Shown: positions 10,949-23,149, counted from the stretch's first letter. The stretch: DNA of 64,000 nt from Takakia lepidozioides (GCA_030704615.1 CM060732.1:18788001-18852000), one strand, 5' to 3'. The notes: generated by a model from the letters alone, not told the origin. A program made the numbers and translations.

Positions 10949-13088
10949 GGAAGGAAAAGGAAAGTAGGGACACAGCCGCCTCCAACACCGCAGAGTGAGG
11001 ATAAGAAAAAGGAGGATGAAGACAATACTCACTATGAGGAGAAGACCAATGAACTCATGGGATACCGGAAAGTTAACTCTGCCCAAGTGATCAAATCCAC
11101 GATAGTTCATGGGGGGAGGCTAATATTGATACCTTTGTGCAGAATGATTTCTATGCCAATAATCCATCCAGCCCTGACACAAGACATCAAAAAATTAGAG
11201 GCCAATTTTGCTCATGGATATAGGCTAGGGTCCCATGTATTCTATGTGATTCAAATGGCAAAAGAGGCTTTGGTAGATGAGTCTGTCATTGCCACTTGGG
11301 ATCCAATATGGTGAGAGGTGAACTAGGCTTTCAAGGCGCACCTCTCTAAGAGATCCTTCACTCAGCATTTTATGAGAAAATGTTTCACGTATGGGATGAC
11401 AACCACAAGTTGCTCGCATGGATGAACTCCATCTCAAGGATGTCTCCATCGGAAGAAGACTGGCACTATCCTAGTGGCCTCAATGGTAACAGACCATCGT
11501 GGAAATATAACCCAACTAATGAGACGATGCACGACATGAACAAGTAAGACCTCCCTCGTTTATGTTTCCTATCCGTAGTGTTTTTCTCTAAGTAAAACGC
11601 ATGGTTCAGTTGATCGCTAACTGTTCGGTTGCTTTGGCTATAGGGGGACCGAGACTTCCCATGTCACTACAAATATGGTGCATACATTGTGCACGATGTG
11701 GAGGATTGGGAAAATGTTTTTCATAAAATTCAAAAACATAATTTCTTCGGAGGCATATAAAAAATATGAGAGCTCGAAGACATTTGACACATGGTATAAG
11801 TTGACGAGGGAGGCTTTCCTCGTGTACATGTACACGGTGAGTTTATCACATATCTATCAACTTTTTTTCCTTTCCTATCTATTCTTGTGTGAATTGAATG
11901 CCAACAATTGTGATACAACAATTGTAAACAATGTGTCGTGTAGCAAAAAATAGCGGAGGCAAGTGAGCACGGGAAAGCCGAGTACTATGCTTTTGTGCCT
12001 GAAGAGAGGAGGTCTGCTAAGGGAGTGGAGGATGGGACGTAGCTAGGTCATGAGCCCAGCCCCGTGAGCCTAAGAACTGGGCTCACACTTTGGCCTCTAA
12101 GCGTGAGCGCATGGTGGTGACGTTGGAGAAGGAGGCCATATAGCTGAGGAAGCGACAAACAACGCCTTTGACTATGAAAAAAGTTACTATTTTCAGCTTG
12201 AAACAATTTATCTGAAGCCATGCAATGTCTTGCAAAAAATGCCAAATAAATGGGCTGGACACATAGAAAAAGCAGAAGTACAACATGCAATGGCTTCAAA
12301 GAGATAAACGAACATGCAATGGTTTTGATTCAACCCACCCCAAAATGGCCCAATGAAAATCCTACATAAATGTTCAGAATGAATTGTAGTGACTACGCTT
12401 CAAACAATCAAGTAGCAATCAAATGAGGAAAGTGGGTCCTCATTTGGGAAAAAGGTGTGCGGCAACGAAATGGTTGATGCATACCATTTTTCCAACCAAA
12501 ATTGGGCCATGCAAAATGATATGCGTTGACACATATTCCTTGAAGAAGAGGTGAAATAAAAACTTTGAAATTGCAATTAGGATTTGAAAAAAAAAAACCT
12601 TTGCGCTCCCGCGGTAATAGGTTCATTTGCGGTTCATTATAGGCCCACATACCTCCAGAACATGATGCTAGAACGTGAGGCTCATAGGCTCAAAGGCTCA
12701 CGGGGCCAAACTCACAATCTAGCATTCCCTTGGAGGATGCAATCACTTGGGAGAGGAATACGCAGCGGAAGTAGCTGATGAGTGCATTCGATAAGCAATT
12801 ACAAAGCACAGATCCCGCTTTCGGGCCACAGTTCTTGACCCAGGTCAAGGTTCACTCCAAAACAAGCACAGTAAACCAGAGATGACACGAGAGAAGCTCC
12901 ATATACTCTCACTCTCTATAACGGTTGTTGAGCTAGGGCAGAAGGTTATAAGATGGCTCAAGATATGGAATTCAGATCCAACTGGATACTCACATGTTTC
13001 CAAATGTGAGAAGGAAAAGATGACAAGAAGCACAAGACCGTTTAGGGACCAAGTATTTGACACATGGTTGCACAAAGCAACGTTCTAG
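10949..13088 (+). pseudogene. Decayed copy of the ParB-like gene (paralogue of the gene at 39.0-41.8 kb)
   Basis: Exon remnants match the gene at 39044-41842 in order. 10949-11312 holds NELMGYRKVNSAQVIKS, IPLCRMISM and HGYRLGSHVFYV. 11385-11545 holds FHVWDDNHKLLAWMNS, the counterpart of the DGNHR box with Asp-Asn for Asp-Gly. About 11642-11836 holds SHVTTNMVHTL and WYKLTREAFLVYMYT followed by a donor. 11944-12040 holds AEASEHGKAEYY. 12930-13088 holds WLKIWNS and DQVFDTWLHKATF. It is broken by a stop at 11312, degraded frames and an insertion at about 12050-12715. It is therefore an old copy, useful mainly because it shows that the gene belongs to a dispersed family. Confidence 0.7.
12050..12715. 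mobile_element. Small non-autonomous inverted-repeat element inside the ParB-like pseudogene
   Basis: Ends carry inverted copies of CCCCGTGAGCC (12060-12070 and, reversed, 12695-12705) within longer imperfect GC-rich arms (ATGAGCCCAGCCCC.. against GTGAGTTTGGCCCC..). The element lies where the fourth exon of the related gene at 41.0-41.5 kb would be continuous. No coding capacity was seen inside. The GTGAGC-rich ends recur at other breakpoints in this window. Confidence 0.5.
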
Positions 13089-13433
13089 AGTCAGATGAGC
13101 ATTTCAACTTCTGCAACTATTATTGTGATTGTGTCTGAATCGTCTGCTATTTCACATGGATACTGACCTCCATCCATGATTGCTAAAACAATCTCTTCTT
13201 AGGTTTATGTCCGCAAGTGAAAAACAATAATTTTGAGCAATTGCTTTTTCAAAGAGTTTCACAAGGAAGGTGGTCTAACACGCACGCATTATTTTGAGAT
13301 CCATTACAATGGAGAAGCTACAATGGAAAGAGTTATGTACAGGTTCTTTCCTATTCTTCTCCCACTTTGTTTTTATGTGCTTTCGTGTGCTGTCAGTTAC
13401 TTCCCTTGAACTCCAAGGGTAAGGGCCCATCTG

Positions 13434-13732
13434 AAATGCGTGCATCAATGCACACATTTTTGGATGGACAATTTTTCTCTGTCCAAAGGCACATTTTTCC
13501 CAATCTTGCGGTGGAAGTAGGCTCTGAATTGCGTTTGATGCACACACTTCAGATGGGCTCTGTATCCTACCTCTCTGAGGTTCATATAACCCCTTTGTTG
13601 CGATTCTAGAGTATCGTTTCATGGATACCATGTAGGGATATACGAACATCCTGGCAACTCTTGACTTTGGAGCCGAGGGAATCACAGAGATGGTGAGGTC
13701 TCTCAGAATTGTGTGCGTTGACGCACGCAATT
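13434..13732. repeat. Short palindromes around the ParB-like pseudogene 3' side
   Basis: At 13434-13459 arms AAATGCGTGCAT and ATGCACACATTT face each other. At 13707-13732 arms AATTGTGTGCGT and ACGCACGCAATT flank TG. A weaker copy lies near 13524-13552. The layout (arms of 11-12 bases, central two bases, CG next to the centre in the better copy) is the same as in the palindromes around 37.7-42.0 kb. Confidence 0.6.
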
Positions 13733-14178
13733 TCTATGCTTTCATCTCTGTGACTCATTGTAGGGTCGTAAAGGTCCAATATAGTGGAAAGTAGGCAGTC
13801 TATGTTCTCCTTTGTGGTTTTTGATAAAGTCAATGTGTTATTTCTAATGACATGTTGCTTGTTTGTATTCTTTGCTTTTGTGTTTTGTGAAAATGTTATG
13901 CTCTCTTGCTCCGAGAATTCCACACTGCCGACTTAGACATTGTTATATTTGTTCAGGTTCCATTGTTCTTAGGGACCTAAGGGCAAGCGCACTCGAGGAA
14001 GTCACTTCCATTTTTTTCAAAATGGCATGCAAAAAAATATAAGATAACAGTCTCGTACGTTGTCGGAAAGGCATATTTAAAAAGCCAAATCCACGCCTCC
14101 TAATCGGCGGCGACTTCACAAGATAGTATGTTCCCTACAATATCCATTGCGTCGATATTGTGGATATGGTAGTTGGAG

Positions 14179-14705
14179 TCAAGCGACCCCCTTTTCAACA
14201 AATGCTGTAAGTTTGAAACTTGAATATCGTCTTCTTCGACAGAGACTGCCCTCCAATCGCCATCGGAAAAATCCCTGCACTTCAGTTTGCAACCCACAGC
14301 TGTGCGTTCTAGCATTCGATGGCCCTCCCCGTAACTCCCGAATGCTTTGATCTAATTCCCCGATTCTGTGATCCTTCATCGCTGATCCCTCCTCCAACTC
14401 TCCAATTCTCCGTTCAAGCCTTCTTTTGAACTCCAGCTGATGAGTGATGGCTCTTGCGGAATCCGTCTACCTCTTGACGGCTGATACATGTGATTCTCAT
14501 CGATCTTCTCCATCGCCTCCTTAACCAGAAGTGCACACATTGTCGTCAAAGTTGCGTCTTTCTCCCCCACAGCTTGTCTCAAAGAAGTAAGCTGACTAGA
14601 AATCCCCATCTCCACCTTCTGGTCTATCAATTCCACGACGACAATCCCAGCCCAGTCCTCAAAGGTACCATGCTCCGGAAGCGTTGGAACAGGTCGGGCA
14701 CTCAA
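14179..14705 (-). pseudogene. Hypothetical coiled-coil fragment
   Basis: Two overlapping frames (14705-14376 and 14397-14179) encode a charged, helix-prone stretch with repeated RIGELxxxIREL-like pattern and VKEAMEKIDEN. It resembles a coiled coil, possibly a gag N-terminus or host fragment, but no family was recognised. Frames are broken. Chance ORFs are a real alternative. Confidence 0.2.
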
Positions 14706-15639
14706 ATCACTTACCCGAATTCCTGAGATTTACAATACCCCTCATCACCCATCAGAGCAAAACAAGGCAAAGACAATTTCAGAGCTTCAAAACATCGACC
14801 AGCAACAACGTAGACAATTGATTCGTAGAATGTACCTGGTAGAAAACTACTCCACTTAGTAAAACAAGATGTCACAAAGTGCGCCAGAATAGATGCTCAA
14901 ATGGACTGCTTCCGATCCACAAACCAGTAGTGCACCAATGGAACCTCAGAGAAGACACACTCTACAGCGTCATACTCAACCTTTCCTCCTCCAGAACTCC
15001 CAACAGCTAAATCGCCCAAGCTCTCTACTAACACTTACCCTCCGCTTCCACCACCACCTCCTACATCCCTTTCTTCTTCTTACCCATCTTTCGAGCTCTT
15101 CTCAATATCTACACACAAGTGGCCATATGAATAAACTAAATCTGGTGTAGTGAAAGAGCTAGATATCATATCATATAACCTAAGAAATGAACGCTTTGGA
15201 GACTTACTTGCAGGTCACGAGAAAGAGCCGTGGTTGGGATACGAGAGAAAGCGGTAGCGGCAGCTGCAATCCGGCTCTCTCCTTCTGAATAAGTTGACAA
15301 TCTGCATCAGTAGCATTCTCTGCTTTGATTACAACAATCTTGCTGCACAACATAAACATTGATTGTGAATGGACCATACCCGTTGGAATGGAGTGAAGTT
15401 CAAGAAAATTTGAAGGAATGAACGTGTTAAAGACTTACCAGTAGGTAACGAGAGAGAGCCCCAATTGAGATCCAAGCAATAGCGGTAACCAAACCAACAC
15501 CACACCGGCTCTTTGTGCTTGGACAATGTATCGAAGTAGTAATTTTAATATTATTTATATTCAGAAATTATGACGAAATGATGAACATACAATATATGTA
15601 TCACGGACATAGCCCAAAAGAACTTACCAGGAGTAAATA
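14706..15639. other. Unassigned stretch with a diverged duplication
   Basis: Two similar segments (about 15180-15300 and 15410-15525) share GAATGAACG..AAGACTTAC, GAGAGAGCC and CCGGCTCT blocks. This suggests an old tandem duplication, possibly of exon pieces on the minus strand because AAGACTTACC reads as a GTAAGT donor there. No protein family was recognised. Confidence 0.35.
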
Positions 15640-15775
15640 CCAAAAATTACCAAGTTACCATATTACCAAAAGTTACCATAATTTATTGTAATTTACTATG
15701 ATCTACCATAATTTACCATTAGTTACCATTAGTTACCAAGTTACCAAGAAATTACCAAATTACCGAGAGTAACTT
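15640..15775 (+). repeat. TTACCA-type short tandem repeat
   Basis: Degenerate units of ATTACCA, AGTTACCA and TTTACCA repeat about fifteen times in some 135 bases. It is simple sequence of no recognised function, just upstream of an LTR-like TATA region. Confidence 0.7.
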
Positions 15776-15892
15776 GGGAAACTGCTCAGGAAGCTTCTTT
15801 TGGAGGACCATCAAGAAACCTTTGTTTAAAGAAACTTCTCCATCAAGAAACCTCCATTGGGGAAGCTTCTTAGGGAACTTCCTAGTAGCTAG

Positions 15893-15900
15893 TATATATA
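15893..15900 (+). promoter_or_regulatory. LTR-like TATA box
   Basis: TATATATA followed by GGAGGC and a pyrimidine-rich, CTCC-containing leader looks like the promoter of a plant LTR or of a TRIM-type element. The upstream 100 bases contain repeated GAAGCTTCTT and AAGAAACCT motifs. No matching second LTR was found in the window. Confidence 0.3.
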
Positions 15901-17344
15901 GGAGGCAAGACTAGACACTCCTAAGTCTCGCCCACACAAGTTCAAGCTACTCTTGTTTCCAATCTCAATACTCCAGTCCAGCTTCCGGAGAGAGTTGGAG
16001 TTCCCAGATAAAAAATACTTCAAAACCGCCATTCTCCCCCACCGGACTGGGTTCGAATCCCCTAGATGATGCAAGAGAGATATGCGCGGTGCAATTTGAT
16101 GATCCTATTCTAAAACAGCCTTGGAAGGACTTTGGTTCTAAATGCTAGGGCCTCGACTCGAGCTCGGACGGGCCTAAATGCCCCTAAACAGGAAGCATCT
16201 AGGAGGGCTAAAGAGCAGATCCCGCGTCAACGGAAAAGATTGGATACATTCTGAACCTCAGAGGACCACACTCTGATAACTATCTTCATGACTCGTAGGA
16301 TCGCAGAGTTCATGGTGAGACATCTAAAAAGATTGGATACTTTCTGAACCTCAGAGGACCACACTCTGGTAATAGACGGACCAACATATGCTAATCCTAA
16401 TGCTAAAAATGTCATAGGCCCTTCTGGGTTTTCCTGTGCCGAACATCCTTCACTCATGTGAGGGGAGCAGCAACCACTGCTCTACAACTCACCTTTTACC
16501 TCCTCACTGCTTCTGACTTTTCTCTCTCTTCGAGGAATGCTGCAGCGGGGCAAGGTGAAAATGACAAAAGGTTTAAGGTTATAATCCCCGTGCGGGAAGT
16601 CGCTGTGCCCCATGTAGGAAGCATCAGTATACTGCGGAGTGCTTGATGCAACAAGCACTTACTTTTTCTCGAGATATGCTTTGAGCAAACACAGATATAT
16701 TCTGTGATAAAAGACAAGTAATGATCGACAGTGTGCATTGAACAAGAGTGCATATATTAGCCATCCCATTGTTTCCATTCCTGCACCTGTGGTTCTTCAC
16801 TTGGTGAAGAAGAAAAATAGAAAAACTCACAACACGTTATTAGTAACGAAGATGTATGAAGTCTTTTACATTGGCAATTGGATGGTCATAGCTTTCATAG
16901 CTTATGCCATATCAACAAATTTCTAATTCTACAATGTGGGTTAGATTACTGCACTCTATGTGCCCCGCATCCCAAGGTCTTTCCTTGTGAATTCCAATAA
17001 CTACCCAGAACATAAGTGGAGAACAAATCACCTCTTTACTGCAACAACGTTGCCCCACATCCCAAGGTCTACCTTTGGAATTCCAATAAAGGGTGTACAA
17101 CAACCTAACGGGTAAGAGTCCTATTGACCTCTTCCCAGTGGAGAAGTTTCATTGGATGATTGCAACTTAGTTGCCCTGTACTCCACCTGTTATGGAGCTC
17201 CAATATCCAATGAATCATGGATAGGAAATACCAATATCTCCTTCCGAAAAACGGGTAGAAATCCTAAAGATCTCTCCCGACAGGGCAAAGGCCACTAAGA
17301 TCTCCCTTAGCACCTTTCCCTTAATGGGGAAAATAATTCATTGG
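15901..17344. other. Non-coding stretch with local direct repeats
   Basis: Two short duplications are seen: about 16234-16279 with 16327-16372 (GATTGGATAC.TTCTGAACC core), and about 16960-17003 with 17049-17092 (CATCCCAAGGTCT core and GGAATTCCAATAA). The region lies downstream, in the minus sense, of the gypsy integrase, so it may hold a degraded 3' LTR, but I could not identify its ends. Confidence 0.35.
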
Positions 17345-18682
17345 TTAAAGGAACTCACATGTAGTGTGCTTGCACCGGACACCGTTCACCAGATTGGGGA
17401 ACTCCACTCCCCTCAGTGTCTCCAATTGTAATGAGCCGTTGTCAAAGACTGTCTTGACAAGATAGGGCCCCATCCAGTATGAGTCGAACTTGGCCTTCAA
17501 TTCCTCGTTCCGACTGTCGAACAATAATACCAGATCTCCTGGATCAAAAATCCTCTTTTTGCGCTTCAGGTCATACCGAGCCTTCCTCCTTCGCTGGACA
17601 GCCTCAATGTGTTGAGCTGCTGCCTGCCGGGGCTCGTCTAACCCCTCCAGCATCTCGAGTCGTTCTTTCAGGGACTTGGATGTTGCCAATCTCTCGGTGA
17701 TGGCCAGTCGCAATGAGGGAATCTTTGTTTCGATGGGCATAATGGACTCCACCCCGTAAACCAATGAAAAGGGGGTGTGTCAAGTGGTTACCTTATGTGT
17801 AGTGCAAAACACCCACAAAGCTAAGATCAACTTGGTGTCCCAGTCCCGCTTGTGCTCCCTAATTGTTTTGGAGAGGATGTTACACAAGGTCTGATTGGTG
17901 CGCTCTACCTGACCACTTGTCTGAGGGTGATAGGGGGTAGCCTTGCGATGCTTGATGGAGAATGCTGCCATCATTTCTTCGATGACGTCGTTAATAAAGT
18001 GAGAGTCCCTGTCACTCACTATCTCCTTAGGGCATCCGAATCGGAAAATAATATTTTCATAAATGAAAGAGGCGGTTACTTGGGCGTTGGCCCTCTTGAC
18101 CGCCTTGGCCTCTGCCCACTTGGTCAAATACTCAGTGGCTACGATGATGTAGCGATTTTGTCGACTTGAAGCGGGGTGCACTTCCCCTACATAGTTGATT
18201 CCCCACTTCTCAAACGGAGCAAGGGGGAGAGTGGGAACTAACGACATTCCAAGCCTGTTATCCCTTTTAGCGTACCTCTGGCAAGAGTCGCATTTTTGCA
18301 CATGTATGTGCGCATCTTTGAACATGGAGGGTCAGTAATATCCTGACCTCAAAGCCTTTTGGACTGTGAGTCGCCCTGCAAAGTGTCCTCCGCACATGTT
18401 GTCATGAGCTGACTCTAAAATCTGGGGAGCCTCCTCTGGAGTGATGCATCGCCTCAAGAGTCCATCCAATCCCCTCCTATAAAGTTGCCCTCCCACAAGG
18501 GCAAACTTCATACTGCGCAATCGAAGTCGTCTTCGTGCGTGTCGATCCATTCCTGGTGGAAATTCCAGGGTGCTAAGATACTGAGCAATGTGCTCGTACC
18601 AAGGAGGAACCGTCTCAATCGAGAATAAGAAGGCATCCGGAAAATCATCGTCAATAGGCTCATCCGCCATCTTCTCTGACAA
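17345..18682 (-). pseudogene. Gypsy integrase (zinc finger, core, GPY/F C-terminus)
   Basis: From 18682 the frame encodes the HHCC-type region (HDNMCGGHFAGRLT, then CDSCQRYAK), the core with ATEYLTKWAEA, IVSDRDSHF and HPQTSGQVERTNQTL, and a C-terminal part with GDLVLLFDSR and WMGPYLVKTV (GPY motif). Stops split it at 18326-18331 (probably a Trp codon) and at 17765-17779. The first catalytic Asp of the DDE triad, expected in a GIDFVG-like motif, is Asn here (GINYVG, codon AAC), a change explained by C-to-T on the plus strand at a CpG. The copy is therefore inactive in two independent ways. Confidence 0.85.
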
Positions 18683-18754
18683 CCGCGAGAGATGGTCGGC
18701 CTGGGCGTTCAGCCTTCCCGGTTTGTAGACTACCTTGTAGTCGAATTCCTGAAG

Positions 18755-19455
18755 TTAAATGACCCATCTTGTTATTCTCCCTGTCAGGTCAGGTTTGTTG
18801 ATCAAGTATCGCAATGTCATGTGATCAACAAAGAATATAGATGGGGTCTCCAATAAATAATGCAGATACTTCTTTACGGCAAAAATCATTCCCAGAGCCT
18901 CTCGCTTTGTGGTGCTATACCTAGTCTCAGCAAATGTCAGCTGTCGACTGGCGAAAGATATCGGATGATCATGGCCATCAGCGTCTGGTTGGCAAAGGGC
19001 ACATCCTACTGCCACCGCTGAAGCATCAACATAAACATGAAAAGGCGTGTTCCAATCCAGAGCTGCCAAGACTGGTGTAGACACCAACCGTTCCTTGAGC
19101 ATTTCAAAAGACTCCTGACACCCTGCATCCCAGGAGAATACCTGGTTCTTTTTCAATAGTTGAGTCAGAGGTAATGCCTCTGCTGCATACTTGTCCATAA
19201 ATTTCCTATACCACCCTGTGTGGCCAAGGAATCCCTTCACTTTGGACGACGTCTCTGGTGCGGGAAGCTCGACAATGGCGCTTACTTTTGCTGGGTCTGC
19301 GCCACGCCGTCTCTGGACACTATGTGTCCCAGGAGCAGTCCATGTGTGACTGCGAATACGCACTTCATTGGATTAAGAGATATCCCATTTTCTTTGCACC
19401 GGATGAAGCATACTTGTAGTGTCGCGCACCTCACTTCGGTAAGCTCCCCCTCAAG
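18755..19455 (-). pseudogene. Gypsy RT C-terminus and RNase H
   Basis: Near 19350-19430, in one frame, NGISLNPMKCVFAV and LLLGHIVS mark the RT region after the palm. In another frame VKGFLGHTGWYRKF begins the connection, followed by RNase H: HVYVDASAVAVGCALCQ, ISFASRQL, TKREALGMIFAVKKYLHYL and FFVDHMTLRYLINK. The frame switch shows a small indel near 19320. A TAA stop at about 18755 interrupts the C-terminal RNase H segment (RWVI-stop-LQEFDYKVV), explicable as Gln CAA to TAA. Confidence 0.8.
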
Positions 19456-20113
19456 TCATAGTTACTCGCTTTGATGTGCGCGCCTGACTCCCAACCTGGC
19501 CGCCGGGCCAACTTGGAGCTTCGGCTTGCTCACCGGGGCATAACGGTCCCCCTTTGTTCTCCCAAAGAACCCTCCACCGATTTGGAACCAGCGGGAATTC
19601 CCTTTGGTAGTGGCGGTCCGGAACAGCTCCCCACTCTTTGGTCGCTTTCCGGCTCGCCCGCTTACTCATTAGTTTTTGGTCACCAACGGGCTTGCACCGT
19701 TCTCGGGGTTACTACTCCCTATATATATATACTTCTGTAGCTGTCCGCGGGGGTTTCACAACCAGCCATGCCATTTTATGGCGAACCACCACGAAAACCC
19801 TCGACTCCCGGTGATGAGTCGCGGTGAGTCTTGGCCCACTCACCACGGCCCCTATGGACCGTGATGAGTCCCAAGACTCCCCACGACTCCCACCACGAGG
19901 TCTCCGCCCCCATGGTGAGTCCTATGCCACCCCCACTAAGTCCCGCTAAGCTACCACCACCCCTTGTGGAGCCACCCCCACCGCAACCCGGTGTGCGGGG
20001 CTCCACCTAGTGAGCGCCTCCGCCTCCTTGGGTGCCTTGGGCACTCAAGGGTGCTTTTTTGAGTTCATTGGGGTCTTCACGTCTGTCCAAAAACATTGTC
20101 GATCACACCTCTG
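19456..20113. other. GC-rich, LTR-like block and GAGTC-rich stretch
   Basis: A TATATATATA box at 19720-19731 preceded by CG-rich sequence suggests an LTR or solo-LTR promoter on the plus strand. From 19793 to 19930 the word GACTC/GAGTC recurs about ten times in both orientations. No coding sequence was recognised and no target-site duplication could be defined. Confidence 0.3.
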
Positions 20114-20529
20114 AACTGTGTGCGCCAACGCACTCAGTTTCCAGGTTAGACTTAATGTGATTCTCAGAATTCATAAGAGATCTCACTATGGAATAAACGC
20201 ACTTTCTATCTACCGTTCACCTCAGTCAATAGCAACTCAGTGATTCCATGGAGCTCAGAAATTGAGTGCGGTGGCGCACTCAGTTCAGGGTGACCACTCC
20301 ACTGTCTCTTGGACCTAAACTGTGAACATCACCTTCCTCTTTCCCTAATGCCCAAGCGATCGCCCAACATCCAGTTGAACTGAGTGCGCCACCGCACTCA
20401 GTTTCCCTGTGTCCCTCTCAGGCTTCCGTTTCAGATCCTGCTGCCTCTAAGACGTACTTATTCACCTCGGCCTACAATGGAAGTGATAGAGCTCCCCTCA
20501 AAACTGAGTGCGGTGCCGCACCCAATTTT
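20114..20529. repeat. Four palindromes at the left edge of the Mutator-like element
   Basis: Imperfect palindromes with arms AACTGAGTGCG and CGCACTCAGTT lie at 20114-20139, 20259-20285, 20378-20404 and 20501-20529, spaced 115-145 bases apart. A related copy (AATTGAATGCG..CGCACACC) lies at 27584-27610, past the end of the SWIM exons. Their position on both sides of the gene suggests subterminal sites, perhaps for transposase binding (inference). Confidence 0.65.
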
Positions 20530-22926
20530 CAGGGGATCTCTCGTATCCTGTCTATGCCACTTGGTACGACAGTCAAGCGAGATTCATGCAGTTTGGGAGA
20601 AGGATTACCCTGGGTTTCATGACACCACTTCCCGATGCCTCGTTCAAGCTTGACATTGGTTGTGTTTCTGTCGAGAAAGAGATCTATGACTTGGAGGGAA
20701 ACGTTCAAAGAACGTTGTTCCAGAAACCGCACGTTGCACAGAAACACAAGGAATGGAGAGTTCTTCCTGGAAAATATCGTGTGTTCCGAAGTGAAAGGAG
20801 ACAATCCGGTGGCTCCATTGTGACTCCTGAGACAGAAGCCTCTGTCGTTCAAGGAAAGCGGCATGTGACTGTGAAGCAGGAGGACACCACTTCAACAACT
20901 TTTGTGACACTGTCGGATTCCTCGGATGATGAATTGGCGGAAATACTAGCTCCCATGAACAGTCTTCTTGAAGGGGACGTCGATGTTCAGGAAATCATTA
21001 GCGTCATCCCACATCTGAAAGCATTGTCAGGAAAACCAGGATCCAAAAACGAGATCGCAGGGATACTGTGGGATTCATTCGCAACAAAAAGGGTTCTTTT
21101 CCTTCCACCTTCCTTTGACGGTGACATCCTCTTTGAACTGAATCCACCAACTTGTGTTGGGGGCCTTGCAGGTCTCTTGTAAGGAATTGATAAAAAGCAT
21201 GACGGCCATCCATGGTGCAGAACCAAAACGTCCAATATCCACAACGGTGTAAACTTGACATTCAGAAGGAGCGTTTGTGTGGGGCATCTGAGATGTGTGA
21301 ATGCAAGTTGCATGCGTTTCATGAAGAGCGGTGCTAAAAATGAGAGTGAGTGGGAAGGACTCTCCGACAATCTTTTTATCCCAAGCTGTGCCCCACCGTC
21401 TGCCAATACATTTGTTTGTAAGTTCTGCAAGGTGGCCCCCTCCTGCATTGCACATTGTTCTGCTCGCATGTACTACGTTACTCACCGTTGCAAAACCATG
21501 ACTCGAGCCTACATTCATTTTGGGACTCACGACCATCATGTGTCTCACGGCGATTGCAGAGATAGTGTGGAGTTGGCGCGTGGGCTTGTCGTGGAGGAGT
21601 TTGCAAAGTCCCCTTCAGCCAAACCATCTGCCATAGCGCTGGCTGCCAGCAAAAGTTTCCTAGAGAGGCACATTCTGGGGCAAGGAAGCGAATCCAGCTC
21701 AAGACTTGAGGGGGCGTCTTTGGATGCAGTGATGGATCACTTCTCCATGTTGAGCTCCCCCAATATTAGGAATCAGGTGAATGAATTGAGAGTGCGCGGT
21801 GGAAACACAGGGTCCATCGACACCATTATGGAGCTCAAGTGAATAAGTCAATATGACTTTATCCAATCTAGTGTCTTCTCGGGTCAGGGGTCTTCAAATA
21901 TTTACTTGTTCAAGATGTCTATGGTGGGCGAGGGCAGTGGCGTCAGCCTGGCCAGACGTATGCAACCAGGGGGGGATCTGGAGAAAGCCTGGATGATGTT
22001 CGATCATTGTAAACGAGTGAAGGGCTGGACAACCATGTCTTGCCATGTTTACGACCCGAACTACCAAAGAATAATGACAATTGCCATCTCTGACATGCAA
22101 TCTGAAGATACAGAGTCCCAGATGATAATGTGGAATTGTTTGCTTTCAGTCATGGAGTCCAATGGACATACAGGCATAAATTTCAACGGGTTTATGGCGG
22201 ATAGTGCACAGGCTAACTTCAACACTGTGCGCCGAGTTTTTGGATCTGGTGATCCAAAGGTACCCATGCCTAATAGGGAGCGCACATGTCTATTCCACTG
22301 GACTCAGTCCCTGCAGAAACATACGAAGAGGTGCATCAGAAGAGATCTGCAGGCGGAGCACATGAGGCTCTGTTTCATGTACAAGAATGCGACTACAATG
22401 GAAGAGGCTGAGACCAGTACCAGACAGTGAGAGCATGGTGGTTCTCGTCAAGGGCTACTGATCAGGACGGTGTCAAAGAATTGGAAGACTGGGTGGTCTT
22501 TTGGCACTTCAGATACAGGCAATGGGGGGCTTTCATGACTACTGTAAGCTGCCTTTCACCTCTGCAATCCCTTGTATGTGCCCAGTTTCTTTCCTTGTTC
22601 CCAAAACAGTCCGCGCTTGCATGAATGACGCTCTTTCATTTTTCTTTCACAGGACATGTCCCTTGAGGACATTGCGGACATGCCGTCCTGCAACCTGGCA
22701 AAAAGCGTTCACGCCGCTTGGAAGCAGCAATCTAGTAAAGCAGGAAGAGATCTGTACATTGCTACAACAGATAATCTGGTACGATCTCTAACCCAGCAAA
22801 CAAGATATCGTGACTTCCTCAGGGGGCGATGTGGGGGCAAGGGACCAGATACAGCAGAGTTGATGCTGAGGGCTGCAAGAAGGTCCGGGGATCCAACGAA
22901 GATGGCAAAGGCGGTGAAGGCGAATG
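20508..22926 (+). pseudogene. Mutator-like (MULE) transposase, N-terminal and RNase H-fold part
   Basis: Coding blocks at 20508-21182, 21255-21842, 21906-22430 and 22656-22937 read in order on the plus strand. The second block is Cys/His-rich (CKFCKVAPSCIAHCSARMYYV, split over several pairs; TRAYIHFGTHDHHV; GDCRDS), consistent with a zinc-binding DNA-binding region. The third has SCHVYD, GFMADSAQANFNTVRRVF and RTCLFHW, fitting the DDE/RNase H fold with the C-x2-H motif of MULE transposases. The fourth ends DPTKMAKAVKANA. Stops separate the blocks (21843 onward and 22431), with a possible intron at 22540-22650. It precedes SWIM-type exons, the usual C-terminal module of MULE proteins. It is probably non-functional. 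Confidence 0.65.
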
Positions 22927-23100
22927 CCTCCGCGTGAGCCTGGCCGCGTGAGCGTGTGAGCGCGGCCAAGCTCATGCCACGTCACCGGTTCTCGCCACAT
23001 TGGCTCATGGGTCCGACGTCACGTTAGCAGTCTTCGCCAGCGTGGTTAACGCCACGTCACGCCTTGCCATGTCATTTCCACGGGCGTACCTATGACCGCG
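22927..23100 (+). repeat. CGTGAGC / CACGCCACGTCA-rich boundary block
   Basis: GCGTGAGCCTGGCCGCGTGAGCG is present here in two overlapping parts, followed by several GCCACGTCA words. It begins exactly where MULE coding similarity ends. Closely related blocks occur at 26200-26375, 29305-29395 and 34683-34790, always at a change of sequence type. Confidence 0.55.
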
Positions 23101-23149
23101 GACAGAACATGGAGAAAAGGGCCTATAGTCGCGGAATTGGTAGCCGTAG

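Larger units (their letters stand above)
17345..19455 (-). mobile_element. Ty3/gypsy retrotransposon, 3' half (RT C-terminus, RNase H, integrase)
   Basis: On the minus strand the order is RT connection, RNase H, H2C2 zinc finger, integrase core and a GPY/F-type C-terminus, which is the Ty3/gypsy order. The sequence breaks off at about 19440-19455, inside RT and downstream of where YxDD would be. Four in-frame stops are present. The order and strand would continue the 5' gypsy half at 29.4-34.7 kb. Confidence 0.85.

Noticed and set aside
16048-16066. GGGTTCGAATCCCC, like a tRNA T-arm
   Set aside because: The sequence upstream has neither a D-arm nor an anticodon arm at the right spacing; only the T-loop word matches.
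19776-20006. Gly-rich minus-strand frame
   Set aside because: It results from the GACTC/CCACC-rich simple sequence. There is no motif and no support from neighbours.
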